Below are positions 1 through 8,323 of a DNA stretch of 62,370 bases, piece by piece. The notes under the pieces are model-generated. The model was not told the origin of the DNA and did not search any database. It worked only from the letters and a program-made list of their open reading frames with translations. The position numbers were made by a program, and so were the translations under genes. The stretch covers positions 1 to 62,370 of the forward strand of contig NZ_RFFG01000052.1 in the NCBI RefSeq assembly GCF_003696215.1, written 5' to 3'. Source of the DNA: Actinomadura harenae (lineage in GTDB: Bacteria; Actinomycetota; Actinomycetes; Streptosporangiales; Streptosporangiaceae). The first letter of the stretch is position 1, and every line of letters begins with the position of its first letter.

Positions 1-88
1 CAAGAGACGATTGGGTTGATAGGCCGGGGATGGAAGCGCGGTAACGTGTGGAGTCGACCGGTACTAATAGGCCGAGTGGCTTGAACAC
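1..88 (+). rRNA. rrl: 23S ribosomal RNA, 3' end only
   Basis: The first bases carry the conserved 3'-terminal domain of bacterial 23S rRNA (GGTTGATAGGCC, then GGAAGCGCGGTAACG and CGGTACTAATAGGCCGAG). The 5' part lies outside the window. The exact mature 3' end is estimated at about 85-90 from the position of the terminal GGCTTGA segment. A spacer of about 150 nt leads to the 5S gene. Confidence 0.95.
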
Positions 89-236
89 ACTGAGCGTTCA
101 AACCAATCGCTGCTGTTCGAGATGTTCGCGTCCCTGTGTGGTTCCCAGAAAACAACTGGGTTCCGTACATGTGAATACTGAGCTTTAACGGCTCGGACGA
201 GACTTGCCAACCCTTGCGGGGGTTGTGCGTTGATCG

Positions 237-353
237 TTCGGTGGTTATGGCGAGGGGGAAACACCCGGTCCCATCCCGAACCCGGTAGTTAAGCCCCTCA
301 GCGCCGATGGTACTGCATGGGAGACTGTGTGGGAGAGTAGGACGCCGCCGGAC
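237..353 (+). rRNA. rrf: 5S ribosomal RNA
   Basis: About 117 nt with the diagnostic 5S blocks CCCATCCCGAACCCGG and GAGAGTAGGACGCCGCC. The 5' TTCGGTGGTTATGGCG end pairs with the 3' end. It lies about 150 nt downstream of the 23S end in the usual 16S-23S-5S order and is followed directly by two terminators. Ends may be off by a few bases. Confidence 0.95.
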
Positions 354-364
354 TTATATTGGGT

Positions 365-400
365 GGGGCCCGCCACATTGTGGCGGGCCCCACTCCTTTT
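365..400 (+). terminator. First rrn operon terminator
   Basis: Perfect 12-bp stem GGGGCCCGCCAC / GTGGCGGGCCCC (365-376 with 380-391) with an ATT loop, followed by a T-rich tract (actccttttttg). It lies 11 nt after the 5S gene and is a textbook intrinsic terminator. Confidence 0.92.
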
Positions 401-420
401 TTGTGTGTTTGTGTTGGGGG

Positions 421-458
421 AGGCCCCGCCATTTTCGTGGCGGGGCCTTTTTGTTTTT
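421..458 (+). terminator. Second rrn operon terminator
   Basis: An 11-bp perfect stem AGGCCCCGCCA / TGGCGGGGCCT (421-431 with 438-448), six-base loop TTTTCG, then a T-rich tail. It is a back-up to the terminator 30 nt upstream and shares its GCCCCGCC core. Positions 459-716 hold no gene that I can support. Confidence 0.9.
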
Positions 459-716
459 GTAGCGGAACATTGTTCAAAGCAGCGTGGGTTGGGGTGCGGC
501 TGCGGGGAAGCAGCACGTCGAAGCTGTCCCGGAGCGCCAGGCGCACGCGCGGCTTGCGGCGGACGTGGCGCCGGTGCCATCCCACAAGAGCCACAGCGGC
601 AGGCGATCTTCGGGTGGCCTTCGGGTCGGGCTGCGTCGAGTGCTGCTTGGTGGTCGGGTGGGGCGTATGGACGCATGATGGGAAGCTCTCGAACGAAGCG
701 CTGCTTCCAGAGGGGT

Positions 717-737
717 GGAACGAATACTGTTCCTTGC
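717..737 (+). promoter_or_regulatory. Palindrome over a leaderless -10 box
   Basis: GGAAC-N7-GTTCC (717-733) overlaps a -10-like TACTGT (725-730). That box ends 7 nt before the ATG at 738, and no Shine-Dalgarno is visible, so transcription probably starts at or near the ATG. The palindrome could be an operator; this is inferred from position only. Confidence 0.45.
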
Positions 738-1370
738 ATGACGGAGGAGAGTCTGCCGGAGCGGCGGCCTGCACTGAGGGTGTCGCACGAGGAACGGGAT
801 CGGGTCGCCGAGCAGCTGAGGGTCGCCGCCGGGGATGGCCGGCTGACCCTCGAGGAGCTGGATGAGCGGCTTGAACGGGCGCTCGGGGCACGGACTGAGG
901 CCGACCTCGCCGCCCTGGTGACGGACCTTCCAGCCCCTCTCGCCGAGGCGGGGCCGGTGCCTGTGGCGAAGGCCAAGGATCTCGTGCGGATCGAGGTCGG
1001 CAGCAGCAGCGTGTCGCGCGAAGGTGAGTGGGTGGTGCCGCGGGCGATGGATGTTTCCGTCCGTAGCGGCACTGTGAAGCTGGATCTGACGTCGGCCGTC
1101 ATCAGCCACGGTGTCCTGCGGATCACCACCGAGGTCAAGAGCGGCACCCTGACGATCGTGACCCGTCCTGGGATCGTGGTGGACGCCGATGAGGTCGGGG
1201 TGAAGAGCGGATCGGTGAAGATTCGCGTCCCGCGGGCGGGGAGAGAGCCTGTTCCGGAGACGTTCCTTCGGGTGGAGATCGTTGGATCCGTGCGTAGCGG
1301 GAGCATTCTGGCGCGGCCGCCGCGGCGCGGATTCTTCAAGTGGCTGTTCCGACGTCCTCCCAAGTACTGA
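738..1370 (+). CDS. DUF1707 (SHOCT-like) domain protein
   Basis: 210 aa. Residues about 10-65 (LRVSHEERDRVAEQL, then a GRLTLEELDERL core) match the DUF1707 helix-turn domain common in actinobacterial small envelope or regulatory proteins. The rest is beta-rich with repeated V-S-SGT-L strands, resembling the adhesin-like DUF4097 fold, and ends in a basic FFKWLFRRPPKY tail. The ATG at 738 was chosen because DUF1707 begins just after it and a -10-like TACTGT lies 7 nt upstream; an in-frame ATG at 675 would add non-conserved residues. Its stop overlaps the ATG of the next gene (TGATG), so the two are translationally coupled. Molecular function is unknown. Confidence 0.8.
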   Translation: MTEESLPERRPALRVSHEERDRVAEQLRVAAGDGRLTLEELDERLERALGARTEADLAALVTDLPAPLAEAGPVPVAKAKDLVRIEVGSSSVSREGEWVVPRAMDVSVRSGTVKLDLTSAVISHGVLRITTEVKSGTLTIVTRPGIVVDADEVGVKSGSVKIRVPRAGREPVPETFLRVEIVGSVRSGSILARPPRRGFFKWLFRRPPKY

Positions 1371-1954
1371 TGCGGGGCGGGGAGCTGTCGGCGCACCCGG
1401 ATCGGGTGCGCTGGAACGCGAAGTACGAGGCGGCCGGCGAGCCGGAGTTCGCACCACATTCGCTTGTGGAATGGGCGTTCGCGAGGGAGATTCCGGACGG
1501 GCCGGTTCTGGATCTGGCGTGTGGGCCGTCGGGTAGCGCACTGCGGTTCGCGGCGGATGGGCGGGCGGTGACGGCCGTCGACGTGTCTGAGGTCGCTTTG
1601 GGATGGTTGCGCGAGGAGGCACAGCGGCGGGTGTTGGAAGGGCGCGTGACGCTCGTCCAGGCGGATCTTGTGACGTGGCGACCGCCTGTCGACGATGTGT
1701 ACGCGGTCGTGCTTTGTACCGGTTACTGGGACGAGCCTCTCTTTAGGGCGGCGGTCGAGGCCGTCCAGCCGGGTGGGCTCGTTCTGTGGGAGGCGTTCAC
1801 TGAGGAGGCTCGGATCCGCCGACCCGGCCTGCCGCCCGAGTGGTGCCTCAGCGAGGGCGAACCGGCGTCCCTTCTCTCGGATCGGTTCTCGATCCTTCTT
1901 GAGCGAGATCTCCCTGACCAGGCGAAACGGAGGTTCGCCGCGCGCTCTGCGTGA
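1370..1954 (+). CDS. Class I SAM-dependent methyltransferase
   Basis: 194 aa. The Rossmann motif I VLDLACGPSG, the acidic end of strand 2 (AVDVSE) and a motif-IV-like region (VLCTGYWDEPLF) identify a small class I methyltransferase, close to the tellurite/thiopurine-type group. The substrate cannot be read from sequence. The start at 1370 overlaps the upstream stop by one base (TGATG), which is the coupled arrangement; a longer form from 1340 would overlap the upstream gene by 31 nt. Third codon positions are less GC-rich than in the core genes nearby. Confidence 0.82.
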   Translation: MRGGELSAHPDRVRWNAKYEAAGEPEFAPHSLVEWAFAREIPDGPVLDLACGPSGSALRFAADGRAVTAVDVSEVALGWLREEAQRRVLEGRVTLVQADLVTWRPPVDDVYAVVLCTGYWDEPLFRAAVEAVQPGGLVLWEAFTEEARIRRPGLPPEWCLSEGEPASLLSDRFSILLERDLPDQAKRRFAARSA

Positions 1955-1960
1955 TCGGGG

Positions 1961-1990
1961 GGAACAAAATCGCGGATGCACCCCAACGTT
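1961..1990 (+). promoter_or_regulatory. Possible ECF-type promoter of the sigma-factor operon
   Basis: GGGGGAACA (1957-1965) and CGTT (1987-1990) resemble the GGAAC / CGTT boxes read by ECF sigma factors. The 21-nt spacing is longer than the usual 16-18, so the match is weak. If real it would suggest autoregulation of the sigma gene at 2041. Confidence 0.3.
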
Positions 1991-2040
1991 CTGTGTCTGT
2001 CAGCCGTTTTTCAGGGTGACGACGTTGAGGCGGAGGGTGC

Positions 2041-2601
2041 ATGGCTGTCTGGGCTCAGACCATGGCCGCGCTCGCGGATCGGCGGGGCGCGGCGTTGAAG
2101 CGATACGCGTTCCTCTTGTGCGGTGATGACGCCGAGGCGGACGACCTGGTGCAAGAGGCGCTGGTGCGTGCGTTCGCGCGCCCCGGTCATCGGACGGAGG
2201 ACGAAGCCGAGGCGTACGTTCGGCGCATCATGCTCAACCGCTTTCTGGACGCCAAGCGCAGCGGGCGGGTCTGGAGAAGGGTGAGCCCTCTGCTTCACCG
2301 TCGGGACTACGTGCCGGATGCGTCCGGGCAGGTCGTGGTGAACGCGGATGTGCGTGCGGCATTGGCCCGGCTGTCACCACGACAACGTGCGTGCGCGGTG
2401 CTGCGCTATTACGAGGACCTGACCGTCGCCCAGATCGCGGCCGAGTTGGGCTGCCGCGAAGGCTCGGTCAAGCGCTACCTGAGCGAGGCGCACCAGCGCC
2501 TGGCCGAGCTGCTGGGCGACGGCGAAGCCGCGCATGGGGGACGAACGGAGGTGGCTGCGCGCGGCACACACGCGCAGGCTTCTTCGGCGGCGAGGAAGTA
2601 G
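2041..2601 (+). CDS. SigE-family ECF RNA polymerase sigma factor
   Basis: 186 aa. Region 2 is at about residues 15-80 (ALKRYAFLLCGDDAEADDLVQEALVRA) and region 4 at about 105-160 (LARLSPRQRACAVLRYYEDLTVAQIAAELGCREGSVKRYLSEAHQRL). Both match the actinobacterial SigE-type (SIG70_actino) ECF group. The protein would direct RNA polymerase to stress or envelope promoters. The ATG follows a gcggagggtgc ribosome-binding site. The next gene begins 11 nt after the stop and encodes a membrane protein, the usual sigma plus regulator arrangement. The last 25 residues are an Ala/Arg/Ser-rich tail outside the family core. Confidence 0.9.
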   Translation: MAVWAQTMAALADRRGAALKRYAFLLCGDDAEADDLVQEALVRAFARPGHRTEDEAEAYVRRIMLNRFLDAKRSGRVWRRVSPLLHRRDYVPDASGQVVVNADVRAALARLSPRQRACAVLRYYEDLTVAQIAAELGCREGSVKRYLSEAHQRLAELLGDGEAAHGGRTEVAARGTHAQASSAARK

Positions 2602-2611
2602 GGGGAGAATC

Positions 2612-3478
2612 ATGGAGTCGAAGCTCGAAGAGATCCTGGCGCGTCGCATCAGCGACCTGGCGGACGAGGCACATCCCCTGTCGGTCGGCTCGGAAGAACT
2701 GACCAGGCGGGTTCGGCGGCGCAGGCGCGCGCGGAACACGACCCTCGTCGTCGCGGCAGGGGCGGCGGCCGCGACCGCGGTGGGGATCCCGCAGATCTGG
2801 GCGGCGACCCGTCCGGCCGGGAACCCCGGCACGACCGGTTCCACCTCTCCGGAGACCTTGGTCGCCGTCGCACCGCCGTCCTGGGTCAACGCGCCCCCGA
2901 AGTACTGCGGCGCCGCTAGGCAGGCCAGCCCGACGACGCCCGAGCCCGGTAGCTCCGGTCCGCCCGACCAGGCCGCCCTCGCCCGTGCCGCCGGGACCAT
3001 CGAGAATGCCATCGGCGGTGGCAAAGCCGTCATCAAGGGCGGACGCCGGCCTGGCTCGCTGGAGCGCTGGTACGCGGGCATTTCCATCGACACCGCCTGG
3101 CGCAAGGTCACGGTCTACCGAATCCCGAACGGCCGCCTGGACAAGGCCGTGTGCAGTGCCGTCCACGACGTGACCGTGGAGATTCGCGGGGCCTACAGGA
3201 ACGAGACCGACGCGGACCGGATCGTCACGCGGATCATCGGTCAGCCCAAACACTCTGACTTCGAGATTTTCGGCGTCGGTCGGCTACCGGACGGGCGCAT
3301 CGATGTCGGCACCGACCACCCCGCTGAAGCCGCGAAGGCTCTGTCCCGCTACGGCCCCGGCATCGTCACCCACCAGTCGGGCCGCTCCGAACCCCTCCAA
3401 GGCCGCTTCCTCGGCCCCCCAAGTCCTGGTCTGGCTCACAACCCGGCCCCCACCACCCCGCAAACCACCCCGAGCTGA
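2612..3478 (+). CDS. Membrane-anchored partner of the sigma factor (anti-sigma-like)
   Basis: 288 aa. A short N-terminal cytoplasmic part (about 1-40, with the basic stretch RRVRRRRRAR) is followed by one membrane segment (about 42-62, TTLVVAAGAAAATAVGIP). A Pro/Thr/Ser-rich extracytoplasmic linker and a globular domain with Cys residues come next, then a Pro-rich end. No zinc HxxxCxxC motif is present, so it is not a ZAS anti-sigma factor; genes in this position after SigE-family sigmas commonly encode such proteins. ATG at 2612 is preceded by agggggag. Regulation of the sigma factor is inferred from synteny. Confidence 0.7.
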   Translation: MESKLEEILARRISDLADEAHPLSVGSEELTRRVRRRRRARNTTLVVAAGAAAATAVGIPQIWAATRPAGNPGTTGSTSPETLVAVAPPSWVNAPPKYCGAARQASPTTPEPGSSGPPDQAALARAAGTIENAIGGGKAVIKGGRRPGSLERWYAGISIDTAWRKVTVYRIPNGRLDKAVCSAVHDVTVEIRGAYRNETDADRIVTRIIGQPKHSDFEIFGVGRLPDGRIDVGTDHPAEAAKALSRYGPGIVTHQSGRSEPLQGRFLGPPSPGLAHNPAPTTPQTTPS

Positions 3479-4038
3479 TCGCCGACATGCCAGCCAGCCA
3501 GAGCCAACGAACCGACCAGCATCAGCCCAAACCGCTTCGGAGGGCTTGCTGCACGAGCACCGGTCGATGGGGGAGACGTGGGGCGTGGTTGGCTGGGCGG
3601 CACTCGGGCAAGAGGACTACGCGGGAGTCGACGGAACCATCCATGCGCGCCAGGCCCCGAGAACCCACGTTGCCTCCGCGCACCGCTGCCTTGCAGCTTC
3701 AAGCATGCCGGCTACGCGGGCACGCCCCTTCGAGACGGCTTTCGGGCCAGCCACCCATGCGACTGACGAGGCGACTCGCCACCTCGACCGGCGGCCACGG
3801 GCACCATGATGAGGACCCGCAGAGCCTCTCCGTGCTTCGGTGGCCGGGGCGGGTCCTGCGCCACCGCGGCCCTCGGGGGCGAGCGCAGCCGCGCCCGCCA
3901 TGGCTCGCCGTTGCCGAGCCATCTCCGAGCCATCTCTGAACCGTTGCCGCGCTGTTGTTGCGGCGTCGTGCTGCCTCGCTGGGTTCGGCGACGACGGGTG
4001 TCCCTGTTCCCCGGCTCACGGTCTGCGGGTGCGGGGAG

Positions 4039-4082
4039 ACGTGCTTAGGCCCTACGTGCTTAGGCCCTACGTGCTTAGGCCT
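4039..4082 (+). repeat. 15-bp tandem repeat, three copies
   Basis: The unit ACGTGCTTAGGCCCT occurs three times in a row (4039-4053, 4054-4068, 4069-4082, the last one base short). The 15-bp period keeps reading frame, yet no credible gene covers it. Confidence 0.9.
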
Positions 4083-4101
4083 GTGGGGGTGGAACGATCC
4101 G

Positions 4102-4138
4102 TCGCACCATCGGGTCATCGCACCATCGGGTCATCGCG
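4102..4138 (+). repeat. 16-bp tandem repeat, two copies plus a partial
   Basis: TCGCACCATCGGGTCA is repeated at 4102-4117 and 4118-4133, followed by the partial TCGCG. It lies 20 nt after the 15-bp repeat, so two unrelated microduplications sit side by side in the same non-coding stretch. Confidence 0.85.
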
Positions 4139-4172
4139 CCGCGAATGCCCGTGCGCGGGGCCCCAACACCAC

Positions 4173-4205
4173 CCCGGTTCCGGGAGGAAATCCTCCTGAA
4201 CCGGG
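4173..4205 (+). other. Stem-loop with internal bulge
   Basis: CCCGGTTC pairs with GAACCGGG and an inner GAGGA pairs with TCCTC, with a small asymmetric bulge and an AA loop. There is no T-run in either direction, so a terminator role is doubtful. Confidence 0.6.
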
Positions 4206-4523
4206 ACGGCTGTGGCGAACGCCGGTCCGTCCCCGGACCACCTGCTCCAGGCATCCGGTTCGGCCTCGCCACGTGCTCCCGCCACGCGACCGGCGCGCCC
4301 AGCTCCCAGGCTCTCTTCGAATTGATCCGAGGCAGGCAGGGCTGCGCCCTTGTGGGCGATGTGGGTTCTGCGGCCCTGCGGCAAGGGCGGGCTGGGGGGA
4401 GTCTGAGGCGCCGGTTCGTGCGTGGACGTCCCCTGGGGAGGCGGGGGGAGGTCACGGTGGTTGCGCCGTGCGCTCGACCTATCCGGTGGAGCGGTCTGGC
4501 TCGAGGCGGTGTGGGGGGTGGGG

Positions 4524-5288
4524 TTAGGAGACGGGGGAGGGGAGGAGGGAGGTCCAGTAGCGCTGGGCTATGGGAGGGAGGGGGGTTTGGCGGCCGCTCT
4601 GGAAGACGGTGAGGGTGCCGGTGGGGGCGGCCTCCGGGATGGGGGTCTCGTTGAGGCGGCGGAGGGTCTGGGTGGCTAGGGCTGAGGCGGAGCTGAAGAG
4701 TTCGGGGGAGGAGGGGAAGGCGGCGGCGATCTGGGGGGCGATCAGTTCGTAGTGGGTGCAGCCCAGGACGACGTGCTTGACGTCGTCGGGGGTGGCGCGG
4801 ACGGCGGTGTCGATGGCGGTGCGGAGGCGGCTCGGGTCGCCGGAGTCGACGGCGTCGGCGAGGCCGGGGCAGGCGACGCGGTGGACGGGGACGTCCGGGG
4901 CGAAGCGGCGGATCAGGTCGGCCTGGTAGGCGCTGTGCGTGGTGGCGGCGGTCGCCCACACGGCGACGGGGACGCCCGCCGAGGCGGCGGGCTTGATCGC
5001 CGGGACGGTGCCGATCACGGGGACGGCGGGTTCGAACGCCAGGCGCAGGGTGGGGAGGGCGTGGACGGTGGCGGTGTTGCAGGCCACGATCAGCGCGTCG
5101 GGCTCGGTCGCGGCGGCCGCGCCGGCGCAGGCGAGGGCCCGGTCGGTGATCTCTTCCGGCGGGCGCGGGCCCCAGGGGGCGCCGTCCGGGTCCCAGGAGA
5201 GGACCAGGTCGGCGTCCGGGCGGACGCGGCGGACGGCCGCGGCGGCGGCGAGCAGGCCGAAGCCGGAGTCGATGAGAGCGATGCGCAT
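4524..5288 (-). CDS. murI: Glutamate racemase family protein
   Basis: 254 aa, the usual MurI length. Residues 1-13 carry the N-terminal DSG motif (IDSGFGLL) that supplies the catalytic Asp. The two active-site cysteines are at about C70 (VACNTAT) and C177 (LGCTHYEL). The enzyme would interconvert L- and D-glutamate for peptidoglycan. The DSG motif is followed by FGLL where classical MurI has xGGL, so a specialised Asp/Glu racemase remains possible. It lies 7 nt downstream of the DUF523 gene on the same strand, probably as one transcript. Confidence 0.82.
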   Translation of the reverse strand: MRIALIDSGFGLLAAAAAVRRVRPDADLVLSWDPDGAPWGPRPPEEITDRALACAGAAAATEPDALIVACNTATVHALPTLRLAFEPAVPVIGTVPAIKPAASAGVPVAVWATAATTHSAYQADLIRRFAPDVPVHRVACPGLADAVDSGDPSRLRTAIDTAVRATPDDVKHVVLGCTHYELIAPQIAAAFPSSPELFSSASALATQTLRRLNETPIPEAAPTGTLTVFQSGRQTPLPPIAQRYWTSLLPSPVS

Positions 5289-5295
5289 GCGGGCC

Positions 5296-5796
5296 TCAGG
5301 ATTCGAGTTCGGCCAGGTAGGCGGCGGCTTCAGGAAGGTCGTCCTCGCTGAATACCCGGATTCCGGCCGAGGTGAGCAGGGCCGCTGTGACGCCCATCCC
5401 GGGGACCTGGGTGCCGCTGAAGGTGCCGTCGTAGACGCGGTGGCTTCCGCAGGACGGGCTGGACTCCTTCAGGATCGCGATCCGGGTCCCGGCTCGGCGC
5501 GCGGTTTCGAGGGCGATCTGGGCCCCTCGCAGGAACTCCTCCGTGACGTCCTCGCCGGAGGCGGTCATGATCTGCGGCCCCTGGGTGGAGCGTTCCGGTT
5601 CCCGGCCGGCGCCCATCAGTTCGGCCGGGGGGCGGGGGACGGGGAGGCCGCCGGAGATCTCGGGGCATACGGGGACGAGGCGGCCCTCGGCGCGCCAGCG
5701 CTCGAAAAGGTCGTCCGATACGGGCTTGGCCGTGGCGTCGTAACGCACCGGCCGCCCCAACAGGCAGGAACTCACCAATATCCGCTCCACGGACAA
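5296..5796 (-). CDS. DUF523 family protein
   Basis: 166 aa, full length for DUF523 (YbbK-like). It carries the family signatures VSSCLLGRPVRYD near the N-terminus, VPVCPEISGGLPVPRPP at about 40-57 and the cysteine loop ESSPSCGS at about 110-117. The conserved cysteines suggest redox or metal chemistry, but the function is not established. No ATG is available: TTG at 5796 or GTG at 5790 is the start, without a strong ribosome-binding site. It sits just upstream of the racemase gene and is divergent from ctaD. Confidence 0.82.
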   Translation of the reverse strand: MSVERILVSSCLLGRPVRYDATAKPVSDDLFERWRAEGRLVPVCPEISGGLPVPRPPAELMGAGREPERSTQGPQIMTASGEDVTEEFLRGAQIALETARRAGTRIAILKESSPSCGSHRVYDGTFSGTQVPGMGVTAALLTSAGIRVFSEDDLPEAAAYLAELES

Positions 5797-5889
5797 CAGC
5801 CTAGGAGGTCGGTGTGAAGCGATGTGTCTTGCGTCTCACGGGAGACCGGCGAATAGTTGAGGACACCCCCCGTTCCAAGGGAGTACGGC

Positions 5890-7563
5890 ATGGTCCTACT
5901 CGGCCGCCCCCTTCCCGAGGCGCCCCCGCGGCGGCGGCACGCCCGGGGATCGGTCCTGGTGTCTTGGATCACGACCACCGACCACAAGGTGATCGGGCAC
6001 CTCTATCTCATCACCTCGTTCGTGTTCTTCCTCCTCGCGGGCCTGATGGCGATGGTGATCCGGGCGGAGCTGTTCTCGCCCGGACAGCAGATCGTCAGCA
6101 ACGAGCAGTACAACCAGCTGTTCACCATGCACGGGACGGTCATGCTGCTGCTGTTCGCGACCCCGCTGTTCGTGGGGTTCGCGAACGAGATCATGCCGTT
6201 GCAGATCGGCGCGCCGGACGTGGCGTTCCCGCGGATGAACATGCTGAGCTACTGGTTCTTCCTGTTCGGCGGGATCATCGTGATGCTGTCGTTCGTGACG
6301 CCGGGCGGGTCGGCCGCGTTCGGCTGGACGGCGTACTCGCCGCTGACCAGCTCCATCCGGTCCCCGGGCCTCGGCGGCGACATGTGGATCATGGGGCTGG
6401 CGCTGTCCGGGTTCGGGACGATCCTCGGCGCGGTCAACTTCATCACCACGATCATCGGGATGCGCGCGCCCGGCATGACGATGTTCCGGCTGCCGATCTT
6501 CACCTGGAACACCCTGCTCACCAGCCTGCTGATCCTGCTGGCGTTTCCGGTGCTGGCGGCGGCGCTGCTGGTGCTGGAGGCCGACCGGCGGTTCGGCGCG
6601 CACGTGTTCGACGCGGACGTCGGCGGGGCGCTGACCTGGCAGCACCTGTTCTGGTTCTTCGGCCATCCCGAGGTGTACATCATCGCGCTGCCGTTCTTCG
6701 GGATCATCACCGAGATCATCCCGGTGTTCAGCCGCAAACCGCTGTTCGGCTACTTCGGCATGGTCGCCGCGACGATCGGGATCGCGGGTCTGTCGATGGC
6801 GGTGTGGGCGCACCACATGTTCACCACCGGGCAGGTGCTGCTGCCGTTCTTCTCGTTCATGACGTACCTGATCGCGGTGCCGACGGGCGTGAAGTTCTTC
6901 AACTGGGTCGGGACGATGTGGCGGGGCAACCTCACCTTCGAGACGCCCATGCTCTGGGCGATCGGATTCCTGGTGACGTTCCTGTTCGGCGGGCTGACCG
7001 GGATCATCCTGGCGTCGCCGCCGCTGGACTTCCAGCTCCAGGACTCCTACTTCGTCGTCGCGCACTTCCACTACGTGGTGTTCGGGACGGTCGTGTTCGC
7101 GATGTTCGGCGGCTTCTACTTCTGGTGGCCGAAGTTCACCGGGACGATGCTGAACGAGACCCTCGGCAAGATCCACTTCTGGACGCTGTTCGTCGGGTTC
7201 CACACCACCTTCCTCGTCCAGCACTGGCTGGGCGCGGAGGGCCTGCCCCGCCGGTACGCGGACTACCCCAAGGAGTTCACCGGGCTGAACCGCGTCTCGA
7301 GCATCGGCGCGTTCCTGCTCGGCGCCTCCACCCTGTTCTTCCTCTACAACGTCTATGTCACCTGGAGGCATGGAAAGCGTGTCGACGTGGACGACCCTTG
7401 GGGATACGGCAATTCCCTGGAATGGGCCACGTCCTGTCCCCCGCCGCGGCACAACTTCGCGGCGATCCCGCGCATCCGCTCGGAGCGTCCCGCGTTCGAC
7501 CTGCACTATCCCAAGCTGCCGGCGGAGGCCGCGCCCGAGCACGCTCCGGAGCCCGAGGGCTAG
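5890..7563 (+). CDS. ctaD: Cytochrome c oxidase subunit I (aa3-type)
   Basis: 557 aa with 12 predicted membrane helices. The haem a ligand lies in MHGTVM, the CuB His and the cross-linked Tyr in WFFGHPEVYI, the CuB pair in WAHHMF, and the haem a3/haem a histidines in VAHFHYVV. It is the catalytic, proton-pumping core of the terminal oxidase. ATG at 5890 is preceded by AAGGGAG at good spacing; a TTG frame start at 5857 would ignore that site. No ctaC, ctaE, ctaF or qcr gene is adjacent, so this copy stands alone and may be a paralogue of the oxidase-operon gene. Confidence 0.95.
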   Translation: MVLLGRPLPEAPPRRRHARGSVLVSWITTTDHKVIGHLYLITSFVFFLLAGLMAMVIRAELFSPGQQIVSNEQYNQLFTMHGTVMLLLFATPLFVGFANEIMPLQIGAPDVAFPRMNMLSYWFFLFGGIIVMLSFVTPGGSAAFGWTAYSPLTSSIRSPGLGGDMWIMGLALSGFGTILGAVNFITTIIGMRAPGMTMFRLPIFTWNTLLTSLLILLAFPVLAAALLVLEADRRFGAHVFDADVGGALTWQHLFWFFGHPEVYIIALPFFGIITEIIPVFSRKPLFGYFGMVAATIGIAGLSMAVWAHHMFTTGQVLLPFFSFMTYLIAVPTGVKFFNWVGTMWRGNLTFETPMLWAIGFLVTFLFGGLTGIILASPPLDFQLQDSYFVVAHFHYVVFGTVVFAMFGGFYFWWPKFTGTMLNETLGKIHFWTLFVGFHTTFLVQHWLGAEGLPRRYADYPKEFTGLNRVSSIGAFLLGASTLFFLYNVYVTWRHGKRVDVDDPWGYGNSLEWATSCPPPRHNFAAIPRIRSERPAFDLHYPKLPAEAAPEHAPEPEG

Positions 7564-7598
7564 CGGAAGTCCGGGACCGGCCACCGGTTCCGTTCCGC
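7563..7598 (+). other. Stem-loop after ctaD
   Basis: GCGGAA pairs with TTCCGC and an inner ACCGG pairs with CCGGT around a CCA loop, overlapping the ctaD stop. There is no T-run, so it may be a weak terminator or mRNA-stabilising hairpin. Confidence 0.5.
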
Positions 7599-7620
7599 GA
7601 CCCATAGATCACGCTGCGTC

Positions 7621-7633
7621 TACATTGCTGCGC
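7621..7633 (+). promoter_or_regulatory. Leaderless-type -10 box
   Basis: TACATT (7621-7626) ends 7 nt before the ATG at 7634, and no Shine-Dalgarno lies between. The spacing is what is expected if transcription begins at the start codon. Confidence 0.5.
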
Positions 7634-8323
7634 ATGGAGCAATGCAACCAGCCGGTCCGGCGTGACTGGGCGGCCTGGCATGACGCTTACGACGAGCCGG
7701 GATCGGCGTTGTCGCGGCGGCTGTGGACCGTTCAGCAGCGCCTCCGCGAGGCCGTGGACGCCGCGCCGCAGGGCCGGATCCGGGCGATCAGCTTATGCGC
7801 GGGTCAGGGCCGTGACCTGATCGGCGCCCTGCGCGACCATCCGCGCCGTGACGACCTGGCCGGACGGCTCGTCGAGCTGGATCCGGCGAACGTCCGCCGG
7901 GCGGGCGCGGCGGCCCGGGACGCCGGGCTCAAGCGGGTGTCGGCGGTGGTCGGCGACGCGTCCCGCACCGACGCCTACGCGGGGGCCGTGCCGGCGAACG
8001 TGGTGCTGGTGTGCGGGGTGTTCGGCAACATCGCGGACGTCGACATCGAGCGCACCATCGGCCACCTGCCGCAGTTGTGCGCGCCCGGCGCGTCCGTCGT
8101 GTGGACCCGCAACCGCCAGCCGCCCGACGTGACCCCGCGCATCAGGGAGTGGTTCGCCGAGCACGACTTCGAGGAACGCTGGATCTCCCCGCCCGAGGAG
8201 AGCGCCTACGGCGTGGGCATGCACCGTTTCACCGGGACGCCCCAGCCCCTCCGGCGCGGCGGCCAGATGTTCACGTTCGTCGGGTACGACGTGCTCCGCA
8301 AGGGGCGTCCTTGGCCTGAATGA
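7634..8323 (+). CDS. SAM-dependent methyltransferase-like protein
   Basis: 229 aa. A Rossmann-type motif I (AISLCAGQGRDLIGAL, about 55-70), an acidic strand-2 end (VELDPANV) and a GD (VVGDASRTD) region support a class I SAM-binding fold. The 'CAGQGRD' variant is seen in an actinobacterial family often annotated simply as class I methyltransferase. The substrate is unknown. The ATG at 7634 has no ribosome-binding site but has a -10 box 7 nt upstream. It stands alone between ctaD and the phosphatase gene. Confidence 0.72.
   Translation: MEQCNQPVRRDWAAWHDAYDEPGSALSRRLWTVQQRLREAVDAAPQGRIRAISLCAGQGRDLIGALRDHPRRDDLAGRLVELDPANVRRAGAAARDAGLKRVSAVVGDASRTDAYAGAVPANVVLVCGVFGNIADVDIERTIGHLPQLCAPGASVVWTRNRQPPDVTPRIREWFAEHDFEERWISPPEESAYGVGMHRFTGTPQPLRRGGQMFTFVGYDVLRKGRPWPE

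Larger units (their letters stand above)
3479..4523. other. 1-kb gene-free region
   Basis: No reading frame here has the codon bias, start site or motifs of a real gene, although chance frames are open on both strands. The stretch holds an 11-bp direct repeat (GAGCCATCTCY, near 3920-3940), two clusters of short tandem repeats and one hairpin, listed separately. It separates the sigma operon from the convergent racemase gene and could be decayed coding DNA. Confidence 0.6.

Noticed and set aside
3487..3939. A 150-codon plus-strand frame after the anti-sigma-like gene
   Set aside because: Arg/Pro/Ser-rich translation, no ribosome-binding site, no third-position GC pattern, and no recognisable domain.
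5896..7605. Long minus-strand frame opposite ctaD
   Set aside because: Pure shadow of the GC-rich oxidase gene; the plus frame has all haem and copper ligands.
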